Assembly: GCF_041206865.1 (NCBI RefSeq)
Contig: NZ_JBGEDP010000001.1
Coordinates: forward strand, 1,116,001 to 1,180,000
Direction of reading: 5' to 3'
DNA length: 64,000 nt
Origin: Mycobacterium sp. HUMS_12744610
GTDB taxonomy: Bacteria > Actinomycetota > Actinomycetes > Mycobacteriales > Mycobacteriaceae
Shown here: positions 24,644 through 33,004 of the stretch, one piece after another
Position numbering within the stretch: position 1 is the first letter of the stretch
How the letters are laid out: every line of letters starts with the position of its first letter
Position numbers and translations under genes: made by a program
The notes under the pieces: model-generated
What the model was told of the DNA's origin: nothing
Databases searched by the model: none
The model's input: the letters and a program-made list of their open reading frames with translations, nothing else

Positions 24644-27060
24644 TGGCGCAAGCTGATACCGAACCGCCGCTGGCGGGCTACACGGTGGTGGAGCTGTCCT
24701 CGGGCATCGCGGGCGCCTACTGCACGAAGCTGCTCGCCGACGGCGGCGCCGACGTCGTCAAAGTCGAATCGCCGGAAGGTGATCCGCTGCGATCCTGGTC
24801 GTCCTCGGGCGCGGTCATCCCACCCGGCGGTGACGGCGCGCTGTTCGCCTTCCTGGCCGGGTCGAAACACAGCGTGGTCGCCGATCCCGCCGGCCGGGAC
24901 GACGTCGAACTCGTCGACCGGCTGCTGGCGGCCGCCGACGCGGTGGTCTGGTCGGCCGGATCGAAAGTTGCCGACAGCCAAGACTTCAGCCCCGCGGCGA
25001 TCCATCTCCGCCACCCCCACCTGACGGTCCTGTCGATCACGCCCTTCGGCCTCGAGGGCCCCTGGCGGGACCGGGTAGCGACCGAATTCACGCTGCAGGC
25101 ATGGTCGGGCGGAATCGTCGGCCTCGGGCGCGGCGAGCCGGACCGCGCACCGGTGTTCGTCGGCGGACAGGTCGGGGAGTATCTGGCCGGGGTGTATGCG
25201 AGTGCGGCGCTGCTGGCCACGCGACACTGCGGCGCCGGCCAGCTGCTCGACCTGTCGATGCTGGAGGCCCAGATCCTCGGGCTGACCTACTATCCCGTCA
25301 CCTACTTCGAAATGCTGGGGCGGCCATGGCGAGACGCGCGGCGCGTCACCGTCCCGGGGGTGGCGCGCGCCAAGGACGGACTCGTGGACGTCGGCTGCGG
25401 GACGGCGCAGCAGTGGTTCGACCTGTGCGCGATGGTCGGCCACCCCGAGTGGATCGACGAGGCGTCGCCCCTCACCATCACCGAGCAGGCGACCCTGCAC
25501 GCCGACGACATCTACGCGTGGTTCGAGACCAACACCGTCGACGACATCCTGGAACTCGCCACGGCCTTCCGGATCCCCAACGCGCCGGTCGCCAACGGCG
25601 CGAACATGGCCGCGCTGGAACACTTCCGGGAGCGCGGCTCGTTCGTGCCCAACCCGCGCGACGGGTTCCTGCAGCCGGCCCACCCCTACCGCATGCGCCC
25701 CGCACGGCTCCGCCCGCCCCAACCGGCGCCGCGACTGGGCGAGCACACGGCACGCTACCGATCCGCCGAACCGGCCCCGCGCCCCACGCCCACCGCGCCG
25801 GCACGCCGGCTGCCCCTCAGCGGGCTTCGGGTGCTGGACCTGACGACGTTCTGGGCGGGCCCCTGCTGCACGCACTTCCTGGCCATGCTCGGCGCCGAGG
25901 TGATTCACGTGGAATCCACCCGCCGGCCCGACGGCACCCGGCTGATCGCCGGGGTGCCGGTCACCGAAAACCAATGGTGGGAGCAGTCCCCGATCTTCGC
26001 GGCGTTGAACACCAACAAGAAGGGGCTCACGCTGGACCTGCAGAGCGCGCGCGGGCGGGAGTTGCTGTGCCGGCTCGTCGCAACCTGCGACGTGATCGCG
26101 GAGAACTTCACGCCGCGGGTGCTCGACCAGCTCGGCCTGGACTTCGCCGCGGTCCAGTCGATCAAGCCCGACGTCGTCATGGTGCGCATGCCCGGGTTCG
26201 GCCTGGACGGCCCCTGGCGTGACAAGCCGGCGTTCGCCTATGTCATCGAGTCCGCGGCCGGCGTGAGCTGGATGACGGGCTATCCGGACCGCACCCCCTA
26301 CGATCCCTATTCGGTCGGTGACCCCAACGCGGGCATGCATTCCCTCAATGCGCTGCTGCTGGCGCTCGAGCACCGCCGCCGCACCGGCCAGGGCGTGCTG
26401 GTGGAGGCGGCGATGGTGGATGCCGCGCTCAGCGTCGCCGCCGAGCAGATCATCGAACACTCCGCGTACGGGGCGCTGCTGGAACGCGCGGGTAACCGGG
26501 GACCGACGGCGGCGCCGCAGAACCTCTACCGCGCCGCCGACATCGACGAGTTCGGGCGCCCCGACAGTTGGGTCGCAATCGCCGTGGCCACCGACGAGCA
26601 GTGGCTGAAACTGTGCGGCGCCATCGGATCACCTTCGTGGGCAACCGATCCGAAGCTGACGACGGCGGCGGGGCGGCGCGCCCACCACGATTTCGTCGAC
26701 GGACAGCTGGCCGCATGGTGCGCCGACCGCAGCCGCGACGACATCGTGGCGACGTTGTGGGAGGCCGGTGTGCCGGTGGCCAAGGTCATGCAACCCCATC
26801 GCCAGACGGAGCTCGAGCAGCTGGGATTCCGCGGCTTCTTCGAAGAGGTCGACCACCCGGTGAAGGGTCCGGCTAGGCTCAGCACCGTGCCGATGAGGTT
26901 CTCCGCCGGGCCTGAGAGGTTGCACACCGCTCATGCGCCGCTGCTGGGTCAGCACAACCGGGAACTGCTGGCGGAGCTGGGCCTGACCGACTCGGAGATC
27001 GCCGGGTTGGAGGCCGACGGCGTGATCGGCGGGGCACCCGCGATGGGCGCGGGGGGCTAG
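24643..27060 (+). CDS. Double CaiB/BaiF-type class III CoA-transferase (fused tandem)
   Basis: An 805-residue protein containing two complete class III CoA-transferase domains, about residues 10-370 and 385-790, joined by a Pro/Arg-rich linker. The GTG start overlaps the previous stop. Class III enzymes use an Asp that forms an acyl-CoA anhydride. In the second half this is Asp560 in VGDPNAGMH. At the equivalent place in the first half the sequence is VGGQVGEY, with Gly175 instead of Asp, so only the C-terminal half should be catalytic. Class III enzymes work as interlocked dimers, so the fusion may form the dimer within one chain. It would activate a carboxylic acid of the pathway. Confidence 0.88.
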   Translation: MAQADTEPPLAGYTVVELSSGIAGAYCTKLLADGGADVVKVESPEGDPLRSWSSSGAVIPPGGDGALFAFLAGSKHSVVADPAGRDDVELVDRLLAAADAVVWSAGSKVADSQDFSPAAIHLRHPHLTVLSITPFGLEGPWRDRVATEFTLQAWSGGIVGLGRGEPDRAPVFVGGQVGEYLAGVYASAALLATRHCGAGQLLDLSMLEAQILGLTYYPVTYFEMLGRPWRDARRVTVPGVARAKDGLVDVGCGTAQQWFDLCAMVGHPEWIDEASPLTITEQATLHADDIYAWFETNTVDDILELATAFRIPNAPVANGANMAALEHFRERGSFVPNPRDGFLQPAHPYRMRPARLRPPQPAPRLGEHTARYRSAEPAPRPTPTAPARRLPLSGLRVLDLTTFWAGPCCTHFLAMLGAEVIHVESTRRPDGTRLIAGVPVTENQWWEQSPIFAALNTNKKGLTLDLQSARGRELLCRLVATCDVIAENFTPRVLDQLGLDFAAVQSIKPDVVMVRMPGFGLDGPWRDKPAFAYVIESAAGVSWMTGYPDRTPYDPYSVGDPNAGMHSLNALLLALEHRRRTGQGVLVEAAMVDAALSVAAEQIIEHSAYGALLERAGNRGPTAAPQNLYRAADIDEFGRPDSWVAIAVATDEQWLKLCGAIGSPSWATDPKLTTAAGRRAHHDFVDGQLAAWCADRSRDDIVATLWEAGVPVAKVMQPHRQTELEQLGFRGFFEEVDHPVKGPARLSTVPMRFSAGPERLHTAHAPLLGQHNRELLAELGLTDSEIAGLEADGVIGGAPAMGAGG

Positions 27061-27065
27061 CCGCT

Positions 27066-27938
27066 ATGGCGATCGATCCCTCGGACATCCTGCTCACCGG
27101 CCGCGTCGCGGTGGTAACCGGCGGGGGAGCCGGTATCGGACGCGGCATCGCGGCCGGCATGGCCGCGTTCGGCGCGTCGGTCGCCATCTGGGAACGCGAC
27201 CCCCAAACCTGTGCGCAGGCGGCGGAATCGCTTGGCGCGCTGGGCGTCGAGACCGACGTCCGGGACGGCGAACAGGTCGACGCCGCGCTGCAGCGCACGA
27301 CCGACGAACTCGGGCCCGTGACCATCCTGGTGAACAACGCCGGTGGCGTGTTCTCCTCACCGCTGCTGGAAACCAGCGAAAACGGTTGGGACGCACTCTA
27401 CAAGGCCAACCTGCGGCACGTGCTGCTGTGCACGCAGCGGGTCGCTCGGCGGCTGGTGTCGGCGGGGCTGCCCGGCAGCGTCATCTCGGTGACCTCGATC
27501 GAGGGCGTGCGCGCCGCACCGGGCTACGCGGCGTACGCGGCGGCCAAGGCGGGCGTCATCAACTACACCCAAACCGCGGCGCTGGAGCTGGCGCCGCACG
27601 GGATCCGGGTCAACGCGATCGCCCCCGACATCACGCTCACCGAAGGATTGGCACGCCTCGGCGGTGACGCGGCCCTGGCCAGGACGGGCAACATCGTCCC
27701 GCTGGGGCGGCCCGGCCACGTCGACGAAATCGCCGGCGCCGCAGTCTTTCTGGCCTCGGACATGTCGGCCTACCTGACCGGGCAGACACTGCACGTCGAC
27801 GGCGGCACCCACGCCGCCGGCGGCTGGTACCACGACCCGCAGACCGGCGACTACCGCTTGGGGCCGCCGGGCGATCGGGTTAGCCCGACGACGATGCGGG
27901 CTGGCGCAGCCCGGGGAGGAGTCGGGCAATCGGGCTAG
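27066..27938 (+). CDS. Short-chain dehydrogenase/reductase
   Basis: A 290-residue classical SDR. TGGGAGIG is at about residues 18-25, NNAG in ILVNNAGG, the catalytic Ser in SVTSIEG, and YAAAK carries the Tyr and Lys. A C-terminal extension of about 40 residues (YHDPQTGDYRLGPPGD onward) is unusual for the family. It is the last gene of the TetR-P450 operon, five bases after the CoA-transferase. Its stop overlaps by four bases the stop of the convergent SDR gene. It probably oxidises a secondary alcohol of the same pathway. Confidence 0.86.
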   Translation: MAIDPSDILLTGRVAVVTGGGAGIGRGIAAGMAAFGASVAIWERDPQTCAQAAESLGALGVETDVRDGEQVDAALQRTTDELGPVTILVNNAGGVFSSPLLETSENGWDALYKANLRHVLLCTQRVARRLVSAGLPGSVISVTSIEGVRAAPGYAAYAAAKAGVINYTQTAALELAPHGIRVNAIAPDITLTEGLARLGGDAALARTGNIVPLGRPGHVDEIAGAAVFLASDMSAYLTGQTLHVDGGTHAAGGWYHDPQTGDYRLGPPGDRVSPTTMRAGAARGGVGQSG

Positions 27939-28756
27939 TGCCGCCAGCCTTCCGCGGCCTGTTCGTCGAAGGTGCGGTCGATGCGCTCGAACCTGCGGCG
28001 GATGGACGCGCGGGCGGCCCCGTGCGGCAGGATGTACAGGCGGTTGGCCGCGATCCCGTCGGCCGTCTGCCGCGCGATGTCCTCGACGCCCAGGGTGTCG
28101 TCCTCCACGGGCAGCGTCGCCTCCGGGGACGACGACATCGCATGGTCCGCGCCGCGGATGCGTTCGGAGTTGGCGACCAGCTTGGTCTCCACGACCATCG
28201 GGCACAACACCGAGACACCGATCCCGTTGGGCTTGACCTCGCGGGCCAGCGTTTCGGCCAGGCCGACGACGCCGTACTTGGCGACCCCGTACGCTCCCAG
28301 ACCCGCGTTGGGGACCAGGCCGGCGAAGGATGCGGTGAAGGCGATGTGTCCGCCCGTGCCCTGCTCGATCAGCCTCGGCAGGAACGCCTCCACGGCGTGG
28401 ATGGAGCCCCACAGGTCGATGTCGATCACCCAGTGCCAGTCGTCGTGGCTCATCTGCGCGAGCGGTCCCGCGACCACGATGCCGGCGTTGCTGAACACGA
28501 CGTCGACGCCGCCGAGGAGGCGGAACGCCTCGTCGGCGAGATTCACCATCTCGTCGAGGTGGCGGACGTCGCACGTGATGCCGTGGGCCTCGAATCCTTC
28601 GTCGCGCAGCCGCGCCACCGCCTGCTCCAGCGCGGGTTTGTCGACGTCGGCGAGCACGACGCCGGCGCCCCGGCGGGCGAACTCGATCGCCGTCGCCAAC
28701 CCGATCCCGCTCGCGCCGCCCGTGACGACGGCCTTACGCCCTTCGAATCCATTCAT
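27935..28756 (-). CDS. Short-chain dehydrogenase/reductase
   Basis: A 273-residue SDR from the ATG at 28756 (MNGFEGRKAVVTGGASGIG). A GTG 30 bases earlier is possible but adds residues atypical for the family. The cofactor turn is TGGASGIG, SNAG replaces NNAG (FSNAGIVV), and YGVAK is the Tyr-Lys pair, with a Ser-containing block FTASFAG where the catalytic Ser is expected. The tail (RRRFERIDRTFDEQAAEGW) is conserved in style among mycobacterial SDRs of this type. It is transcribed alone towards the left, convergent with the preceding operon. Confidence 0.85.
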   Translation of the reverse strand: MNGFEGRKAVVTGGASGIGLATAIEFARRGAGVVLADVDKPALEQAVARLRDEGFEAHGITCDVRHLDEMVNLADEAFRLLGGVDVVFSNAGIVVAGPLAQMSHDDWHWVIDIDLWGSIHAVEAFLPRLIEQGTGGHIAFTASFAGLVPNAGLGAYGVAKYGVVGLAETLAREVKPNGIGVSVLCPMVVETKLVANSERIRGADHAMSSSPEATLPVEDDTLGVEDIARQTADGIAANRLYILPHGAARASIRRRFERIDRTFDEQAAEGWRH

Positions 28757-28879
28757 CGCCACATCGACCTCACCGACATCCGTCACATCGACATTTCGCA
28801 GGAAAAGTGCGAGAGATGCCCTGCAGAACGTCCATCTCGGCGAATCTAGTGGGCACCGGACGGACGGTGAGCGCCGGCC

Positions 28880-29727
28880 CTATTTCAGGCAGCCACCCGC
28901 ATCGACGGGCAGGGTCACGCCGGTGACGTAGCGGGCTTCGTCGGAGGCCAGGAACAGCACCGCATTGCTGATGTCCACCGGCTCCACCCACGGGATCGGC
29001 ATCATGTGGAACATCTGGCAGATCGGCGCCATGTCGTCGGGACCCGGGTTCTCCAGGTCGGGGCGGAACATCTTGAAGGTGCCCTCGTTGTGCAGCATCG
29101 GAGTCTTGACGTGGGTCGGGTGCACGGAGTTGACGCGGATCATGTGCTGCCCCAACTCCACCGCGAATGCCCGCATCAGTCCCACGACCCCGTGCTTGGC
29201 GGCGACGTAGTGACCGGTGTGCGGGTAGGCCTTGAGCCCGCCCACGGAGCTGGTCAACACGATCGAACCGCCACGCCCCCCGGACAACAGATGCGGCACA
29301 CCGGCTTTCACGGTCTCCACACCCCGGCCAGGTTGATGTCGATCATCTCGGTCCAGTCTTCTTCGCTGGTCTTGTCCAGCGTGTCGCCGCCGTTGCCGAT
29401 CCCGGCGTTGGCCACGATGATGTCGAGCCGGCCGAGTTGCTCGACGCCGCCGTCCACCGCGGCCTTCAGCGCGTCGTAGTCGCGAACGTCGACCTCGGCC
29501 GTGACGATCCGGCGGTTGTGGCCCTTGACCAGGTCGGCGGTCTCCGCGAGGTCCTCGGGCGTGGACGCCGGGATCGCGGTGTCGGTGACGCCGTCGCGGA
29601 TGGGCTTGCAGATGTCGACGGCGATGATGTCGGCGCCTTCCTGCGCCAACCGCACCGCGTGACTGCGGCCCTGGCCGCGCGCCGCACCGGTGACGAAAGC
29701 GACTTTGCCCTCAACACGTCCAGCCAT
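28880..29727 (-). pseudogene. Mycofactocin-coupled SDR, frameshifted
   Basis: The N-terminal half (29727 to about 29316) reads MAGRVEGKVAFVTGAARGQG, a hallmark of the mycofactocin-dependent SDR family. The C-terminal half (about 29316 to 28880) contains the Ser and YVAAK active-site segments and ends TLPVDAGGCLK, but it is in another frame. At 29314-29320 a single base seems to be missing. Restoring it gives DINLAGVWKTVKAGVPHLL, continuous with both halves. As given, the first frame stops right after GVWRP. A sequencing error cannot be excluded. The family oxidises alcohols with tightly bound NAD and mycofactocin as electron acceptor. Confidence 0.82.
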
Positions 29728-29841
29728 GTCTGCCTCGATTCCTTCCCCCGGGATCGCATCGTGCCGCACCTGAACTCTGTCATCGCCCCCAGCGGGTGTC
29801 AATGACGGACTCATTTCTGATATTTGTGGTTCTGAATATTA

Positions 29842-29856
29842 GAGAACCATATTCTC
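29842..29856. promoter_or_regulatory. GAGAA-N5-TTCTC operator, site A
   Basis: GAGAA-CCATA-TTCTC is a perfect palindromic pair of half-sites, 115 bases upstream of the frameshifted SDR gene start. A further half-site (TTCT at 29830-29833) overlaps, forming GGTTCT-N9-AGAACC. The same motif stands in front of the TetR/acyl-CoA dehydrogenase pair (30688) and the Rieske operon (37899). I infer binding by the TetR encoded at 29915-30631. Confidence 0.7.
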
Positions 29857-29914
29857 GCAACGCAAATTTCGTTCGCGATGTGCTCACATCGTCAGGTGTG
29901 ATGAGGGGCCGGCG

Positions 29915-30631
29915 TCAGCCGACGAAGCCGCGCGAGCAGAAGTCCCATACCTCGTCGGCGGTGATGGGGTGGGTCGTCGCGTCGTCGGAACCGCCGCTGG
30001 ATTGTGCGATGAACATGACGGTCTGCATGGTCATCGCGGCCATCCGCTTGGGATTGATGCCGGTGCGCAACTTGCCTGCGTCGCAGGCGGCTTCCATGAG
30101 CTCGGTCAGCAACGCGAGCAACGGCGCGTGGGCGACCTTGACCTCTGCCGGATGTGTCACCAGCAACCGGGGGGCAAAGTCGGTGAACAGGGGGCGCTTG
30201 GCCGTCGGGTCGGGACGCGAGGCCTCGTACAACAGCTCGACCGCCACCTTGAGCCGCTCTAACGGGTCGGTGTGGCTTTCCGTGGCGGCGCGGATCTGTT
30301 CGGCCGACCGGCTCAACGCGTCCTCGAACAGCGCGAGCAGCAACTCGTGCTTCCCGTCGAACTGCAGGTAGAAGCTGCGCAGCGACTGGCGCGACCGGTC
30401 CACGACCTCCTGGACGGTAAAGTCCGTGCTGCCCTTTTCGATGATGATCGCCTGCGCGGCGTCAAGGAAGCGCTGAACACGCTGCGCCGCACGCAGTTTC
30501 GCGGTTTTGATCGACCGCTCGACGGCCCGCTGCTTCCAGGCCGGTTCTTCGCTCGGGCTGGTCACGGGCGGCTCGGACGATTGCCGCGGGGGGAGAACAT
30601 GATTGGACTCTACCGGAGAACGCCGTGACAT
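29915..30631 (-). CDS. TetR family regulator
   Basis: A 238-residue TetR protein from the ATG at 30631 (MSRRSPVESN). A disordered Pro/Ser-rich stretch of about 35 residues precedes the helix-turn-helix (FLDAAQAIIIEKGSTDFTVQ, then SRQSLRSFYLQFDGKHELL). The Tyr-x-x-Phe region after the recognition helix is typical of KstR-like actinobacterial TetRs. The gene is divergent from an acyl-CoA dehydrogenase gene, with the palindrome GAGAA-TAGTA-TTCTC between them. Copies of that palindrome occur before several other transcription units in the window, so this is the best candidate for master regulator of the 29-62 kb catabolic genes. Confidence 0.9.
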   Translation of the reverse strand: MSRRSPVESNHVLPPRQSSEPPVTSPSEEPAWKQRAVERSIKTAKLRAAQRVQRFLDAAQAIIIEKGSTDFTVQEVVDRSRQSLRSFYLQFDGKHELLLALFEDALSRSAEQIRAATESHTDPLERLKVAVELLYEASRPDPTAKRPLFTDFAPRLLVTHPAEVKVAHAPLLALLTELMEAACDAGKLRTGINPKRMAAMTMQTVMFIAQSSGGSDDATTHPITADEVWDFCSRGFVG

Positions 30632-30687
30632 CGCTGCGCTCGACCCCCTCACGGAAGACGTGTCGGAGATTGTAACTTCCTATCAAC

Positions 30688-30702
30688 GAGAATAGTATTC
30701 TC
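30688..30702. promoter_or_regulatory. GAGAA-N5-TTCTC operator, site B
   Basis: GAGAA-TAGTA-TTCTC is a perfect 15-bp palindrome in an AT-rich island, 57 bases upstream of the TetR start and 105 bases upstream of the acyl-CoA dehydrogenase start. Its place in this divergent promoter suggests autoregulation by the TetR protein and makes it the reference site of the motif family. Confidence 0.78.
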
Positions 30703-30806
30703 TCAGTCGTATCTTTGGAAGCGGAATCGTCAAGAGGCTACCGCCGGGTAGGTGGAAACCTTGATCTACCGGTTTTCTGCGACCGCCATAATCCCCGGGG
30801 AGTGTT

Positions 30807-31982
30807 GTGCAGCTGACTTTCGACGCCGACGTCGAGGCCTTCCGCGCCGAATTCGTGGCCTTCCTGGACGCGCATCTGCCCTCGGACGCCGAGGCGTTCG
30901 AGCGTCCGCGGTCCAGTTCGCACATCCCCGAGTGGGCGCGCCGCTGGCAGCGGCTGCTGTTCGACAACGGGTGGCTGCTGCCCGGCAATGCGCCGGAGTT
31001 CGGGGGCCGCAACGCCACCTTGTTGCAGCAATACGTCTACCGGGAGGAACTCGGTCGGCGGCGCATCTACCACAGCTTCAACCCGCAGGGCGTGGGCATC
31101 GTCGCGGCGTCGTTGCTGTCGTTCGGCACTCCGGAGCAGCAGCGGCGGTGGGCCGTACCCATCCTGCGTGCCGAGATCACCGCGTCGCTGGGCATGAGCG
31201 AACCCGGGGCGGGATCGGACCTGGCGTCGCTGAAGACGCGGGCCGTGCTGGACGGCGACCATTTCGTGGTCAACGGGCAGAAGGTGTGGACATCGGGCGC
31301 CCACGACGCCGACGTGCTGCTGGCGTTCGTGCGGACCGATCCGAACGCGCCCAAGCACAAGGGCATCAGCGTGCTGCTGATCCCGACCGACACCCCGGGT
31401 GTGGTGCGCCGCCCGTTCGCGTCGATGTGTGACGGCGACGAGGTCGACTTCAACGAGGTGTTCTTCACCGACGCGCGCGTGCCGGCCGAGAATCTGGTGG
31501 GTGGGCTCAACGAGGGCTGGCGGGTGGCAACCGGTTCCCTGGGCCACGAACGCGTCATGCTCTGGATGGGATACGTCGACCTTTTGCACGAGATGACAAT
31601 CGATTTCAGCCCCGCGGGGCCGCTGCAGCGGGATGGCTACGCCACCCTCGTGATGGATGCCTACGCGCTGCGGCTGCTGGGCTCGGCGGCCCTGGCGCGC
31701 GCCGCGCGCGGCGAGGAAGACGTCCCCGCCCAGTCGGTGCTCAAGCTCCTGGGCTCGGAGGCCCTGCAGCGCGCCGGCGAGGACGCGTTGCACGCCGCGG
31801 GACCCGACGGGCTGGCGGCCCGCGCGGTCACCGCCCCGTTCGCGCCGCTGAACCTGGACAGCCACTACCGCGGCTGGTTCGACCGCTACGCGCGCTCGTT
31901 CGCCGCAACCATTGCCGGCGGCACGTCGGAGATCCAGCGCAACATCATCGCCGAACGAGTGCTCGGTCTGCCGCGCAACTAG
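30807..31982 (+). CDS. Acyl-CoA dehydrogenase (FadE-type)
   Basis: A 391-residue acyl-CoA dehydrogenase with GTG start preceded by GGGGAG. It has the FAD/substrate-binding blocks MSEPGAGSDLASLKT and VNGQKVWTSGAHDAD, and the C-terminal AGGTSEIQRNIIAERVLG signature. It introduces a trans double bond in an acyl-CoA, passing electrons to ETF. It is transcribed alone, divergent from the TetR gene and next to operator B. A 20-bp inverted repeat downstream separates it from a convergent acyl-CoA dehydrogenase operon. Chain or ring specificity cannot be inferred. Confidence 0.9.
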   Translation: MQLTFDADVEAFRAEFVAFLDAHLPSDAEAFERPRSSSHIPEWARRWQRLLFDNGWLLPGNAPEFGGRNATLLQQYVYREELGRRRIYHSFNPQGVGIVAASLLSFGTPEQQRRWAVPILRAEITASLGMSEPGAGSDLASLKTRAVLDGDHFVVNGQKVWTSGAHDADVLLAFVRTDPNAPKHKGISVLLIPTDTPGVVRRPFASMCDGDEVDFNEVFFTDARVPAENLVGGLNEGWRVATGSLGHERVMLWMGYVDLLHEMTIDFSPAGPLQRDGYATLVMDAYALRLLGSAALARAARGEEDVPAQSVLKLLGSEALQRAGEDALHAAGPDGLAARAVTAPFAPLNLDSHYRGWFDRYARSFAATIAGGTSEIQRNIIAERVLGLPRN

Positions 31983-32057
31983 TCTCGCGAGCCGGCGGCC
32001 GTCGCGTCGCGCGACGTCACATGCGCCCCGTAATTCCCTCGTGTCACCGGAAGTTTA

Positions 32058-32140
32058 GGTGTGGCTTTGTGCCCGCCTCACAGCGACAACTGCCCACCGA
32101 CACGAATTTGTCGCTGCGAGGGCGGGCACAAAGCCACACC
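32058..32140. terminator. Nested inverted repeat between convergent operons, probable bidirectional terminator
   Basis: Two perfect 20-base arms (32058-32077 and 32121-32140; left arm begins GGTGTGGCTTTG) enclose a second perfect 9-bp stem, CAGCGACAA with TTGTCGCTG (32081-32089 and 32108-32116). There is no U-tract, as is common for mycobacterial terminators. It sits between the ends of two converging acyl-CoA dehydrogenase genes. Its symmetry and length also resemble dispersed intergenic repeats, so copies elsewhere in the genome are possible. Confidence 0.65.
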
Positions 32141-32181
32141 CCACCCCGCAGCTACGGGCGTGACGGATGCTGCTAAACGCG

Positions 32182-33003
32182 CTACAGCTGTGCCAGCCGG
32201 GGCGCGAACCCGTTGGCCCGCAACGCCGCTCCGGCCTCCCGCGTCAGTTCCCGGGCGCTGCCGAGCAGGCCGTCCAGGATCAGCGACCGCTTGATATGAC
32301 GGTGCAGTTGGTGCTCGGCGGTGAAGCCGATGCCGCCCAGCACCTGCTGGCAGTGCCGCGCGGCGGTCAGCGCCGCCTGGCCCGACGCGGCCTTGGCCAG
32401 CAGGGCGGCCAGCCCGCCGGGATCGTCCGGGGCGCCCGGGGCGGCCTGCAGGGTCGCCTCGGCGCCCTCGATCGCGACCAGCGTCTCGGCCAGCCGGTGC
32501 CGGATCGCCTGGAACGAGCCGATGGGCCGGCCGAACTGGACGCGGTCCAGGGCGTGCCGGCGCGCCAGCGAGAGCATGGCCCGGCTGGAGCCGACCAGCC
32601 ACCACCCCACCGCCAGCCGGCCAGCGCCCAGGGCGGCACCGGGCAGTGGATCCGCGTGTGGCGCCCGGTGTATCGGCAGTTCGCCGTCGAGCGCCGTAGT
32701 CGGGCCGTCGTCACGTTCCCACGTCACCCAGGAGCCGCCCGCGAACGGCAGCGGCAGACGCCCCCCGGGCGCGCCCCCCGACGCCCGCAGCATCACGTCG
32801 TTGAGCACCGGGGCGTGCGCGCCCGTCTCACCGAGCAGCCGGAACACCAACGGGACTGCCAGGTCTGGCATTTCGTCGAGCATGTCGAACCAGCCGAGGC
32901 CGGCCAGGGCCGCGTCGAGCTCGGCGCCCGAGGCCGCGGCCATCGTGGTGCGCAGCGAGTCGGTCAGGAGCGCCAGTGACTCGGGATCGGTGAAGTCGGC
33001 CAC
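32182..33003 (-). CDS. Acyl-CoA dehydrogenase, short partner subunit
   Basis: At 273 residues this is much shorter than a normal acyl-CoA dehydrogenase (about 380). The C-terminal helical domain is recognisable (RHALDRVQFGRPIGSFQAIR and QQVLGGIGFTAEHQLHRHIK), while the N-terminal and middle domains are reduced. The GTG start follows the preceding dehydrogenase gene with one base between stop and start. In mycobacterial steroid catabolism pairs of adjacent FadE genes form alpha2-beta2 enzymes in which the subunits contribute different parts of the site. This pair fits that pattern, which is an inference. Confidence 0.82.
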   Translation of the reverse strand: MADFTDPESLALLTDSLRTTMAAASGAELDAALAGLGWFDMLDEMPDLAVPLVFRLLGETGAHAPVLNDVMLRASGGAPGGRLPLPFAGGSWVTWERDDGPTTALDGELPIHRAPHADPLPGAALGAGRLAVGWWLVGSSRAMLSLARRHALDRVQFGRPIGSFQAIRHRLAETLVAIEGAEATLQAAPGAPDDPGGLAALLAKAASGQAALTAARHCQQVLGGIGFTAEHQLHRHIKRSLILDGLLGSARELTREAGAALRANGFAPRLAQL

Positions 33004-33004
33004 G

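Noticed and set aside
24169..26460. 763-codon minus-strand frame opposite the CoA-transferase gene
   Set aside because: The translation lacks recognisable motifs and is explained as the mirror of the fused CaiB domains.
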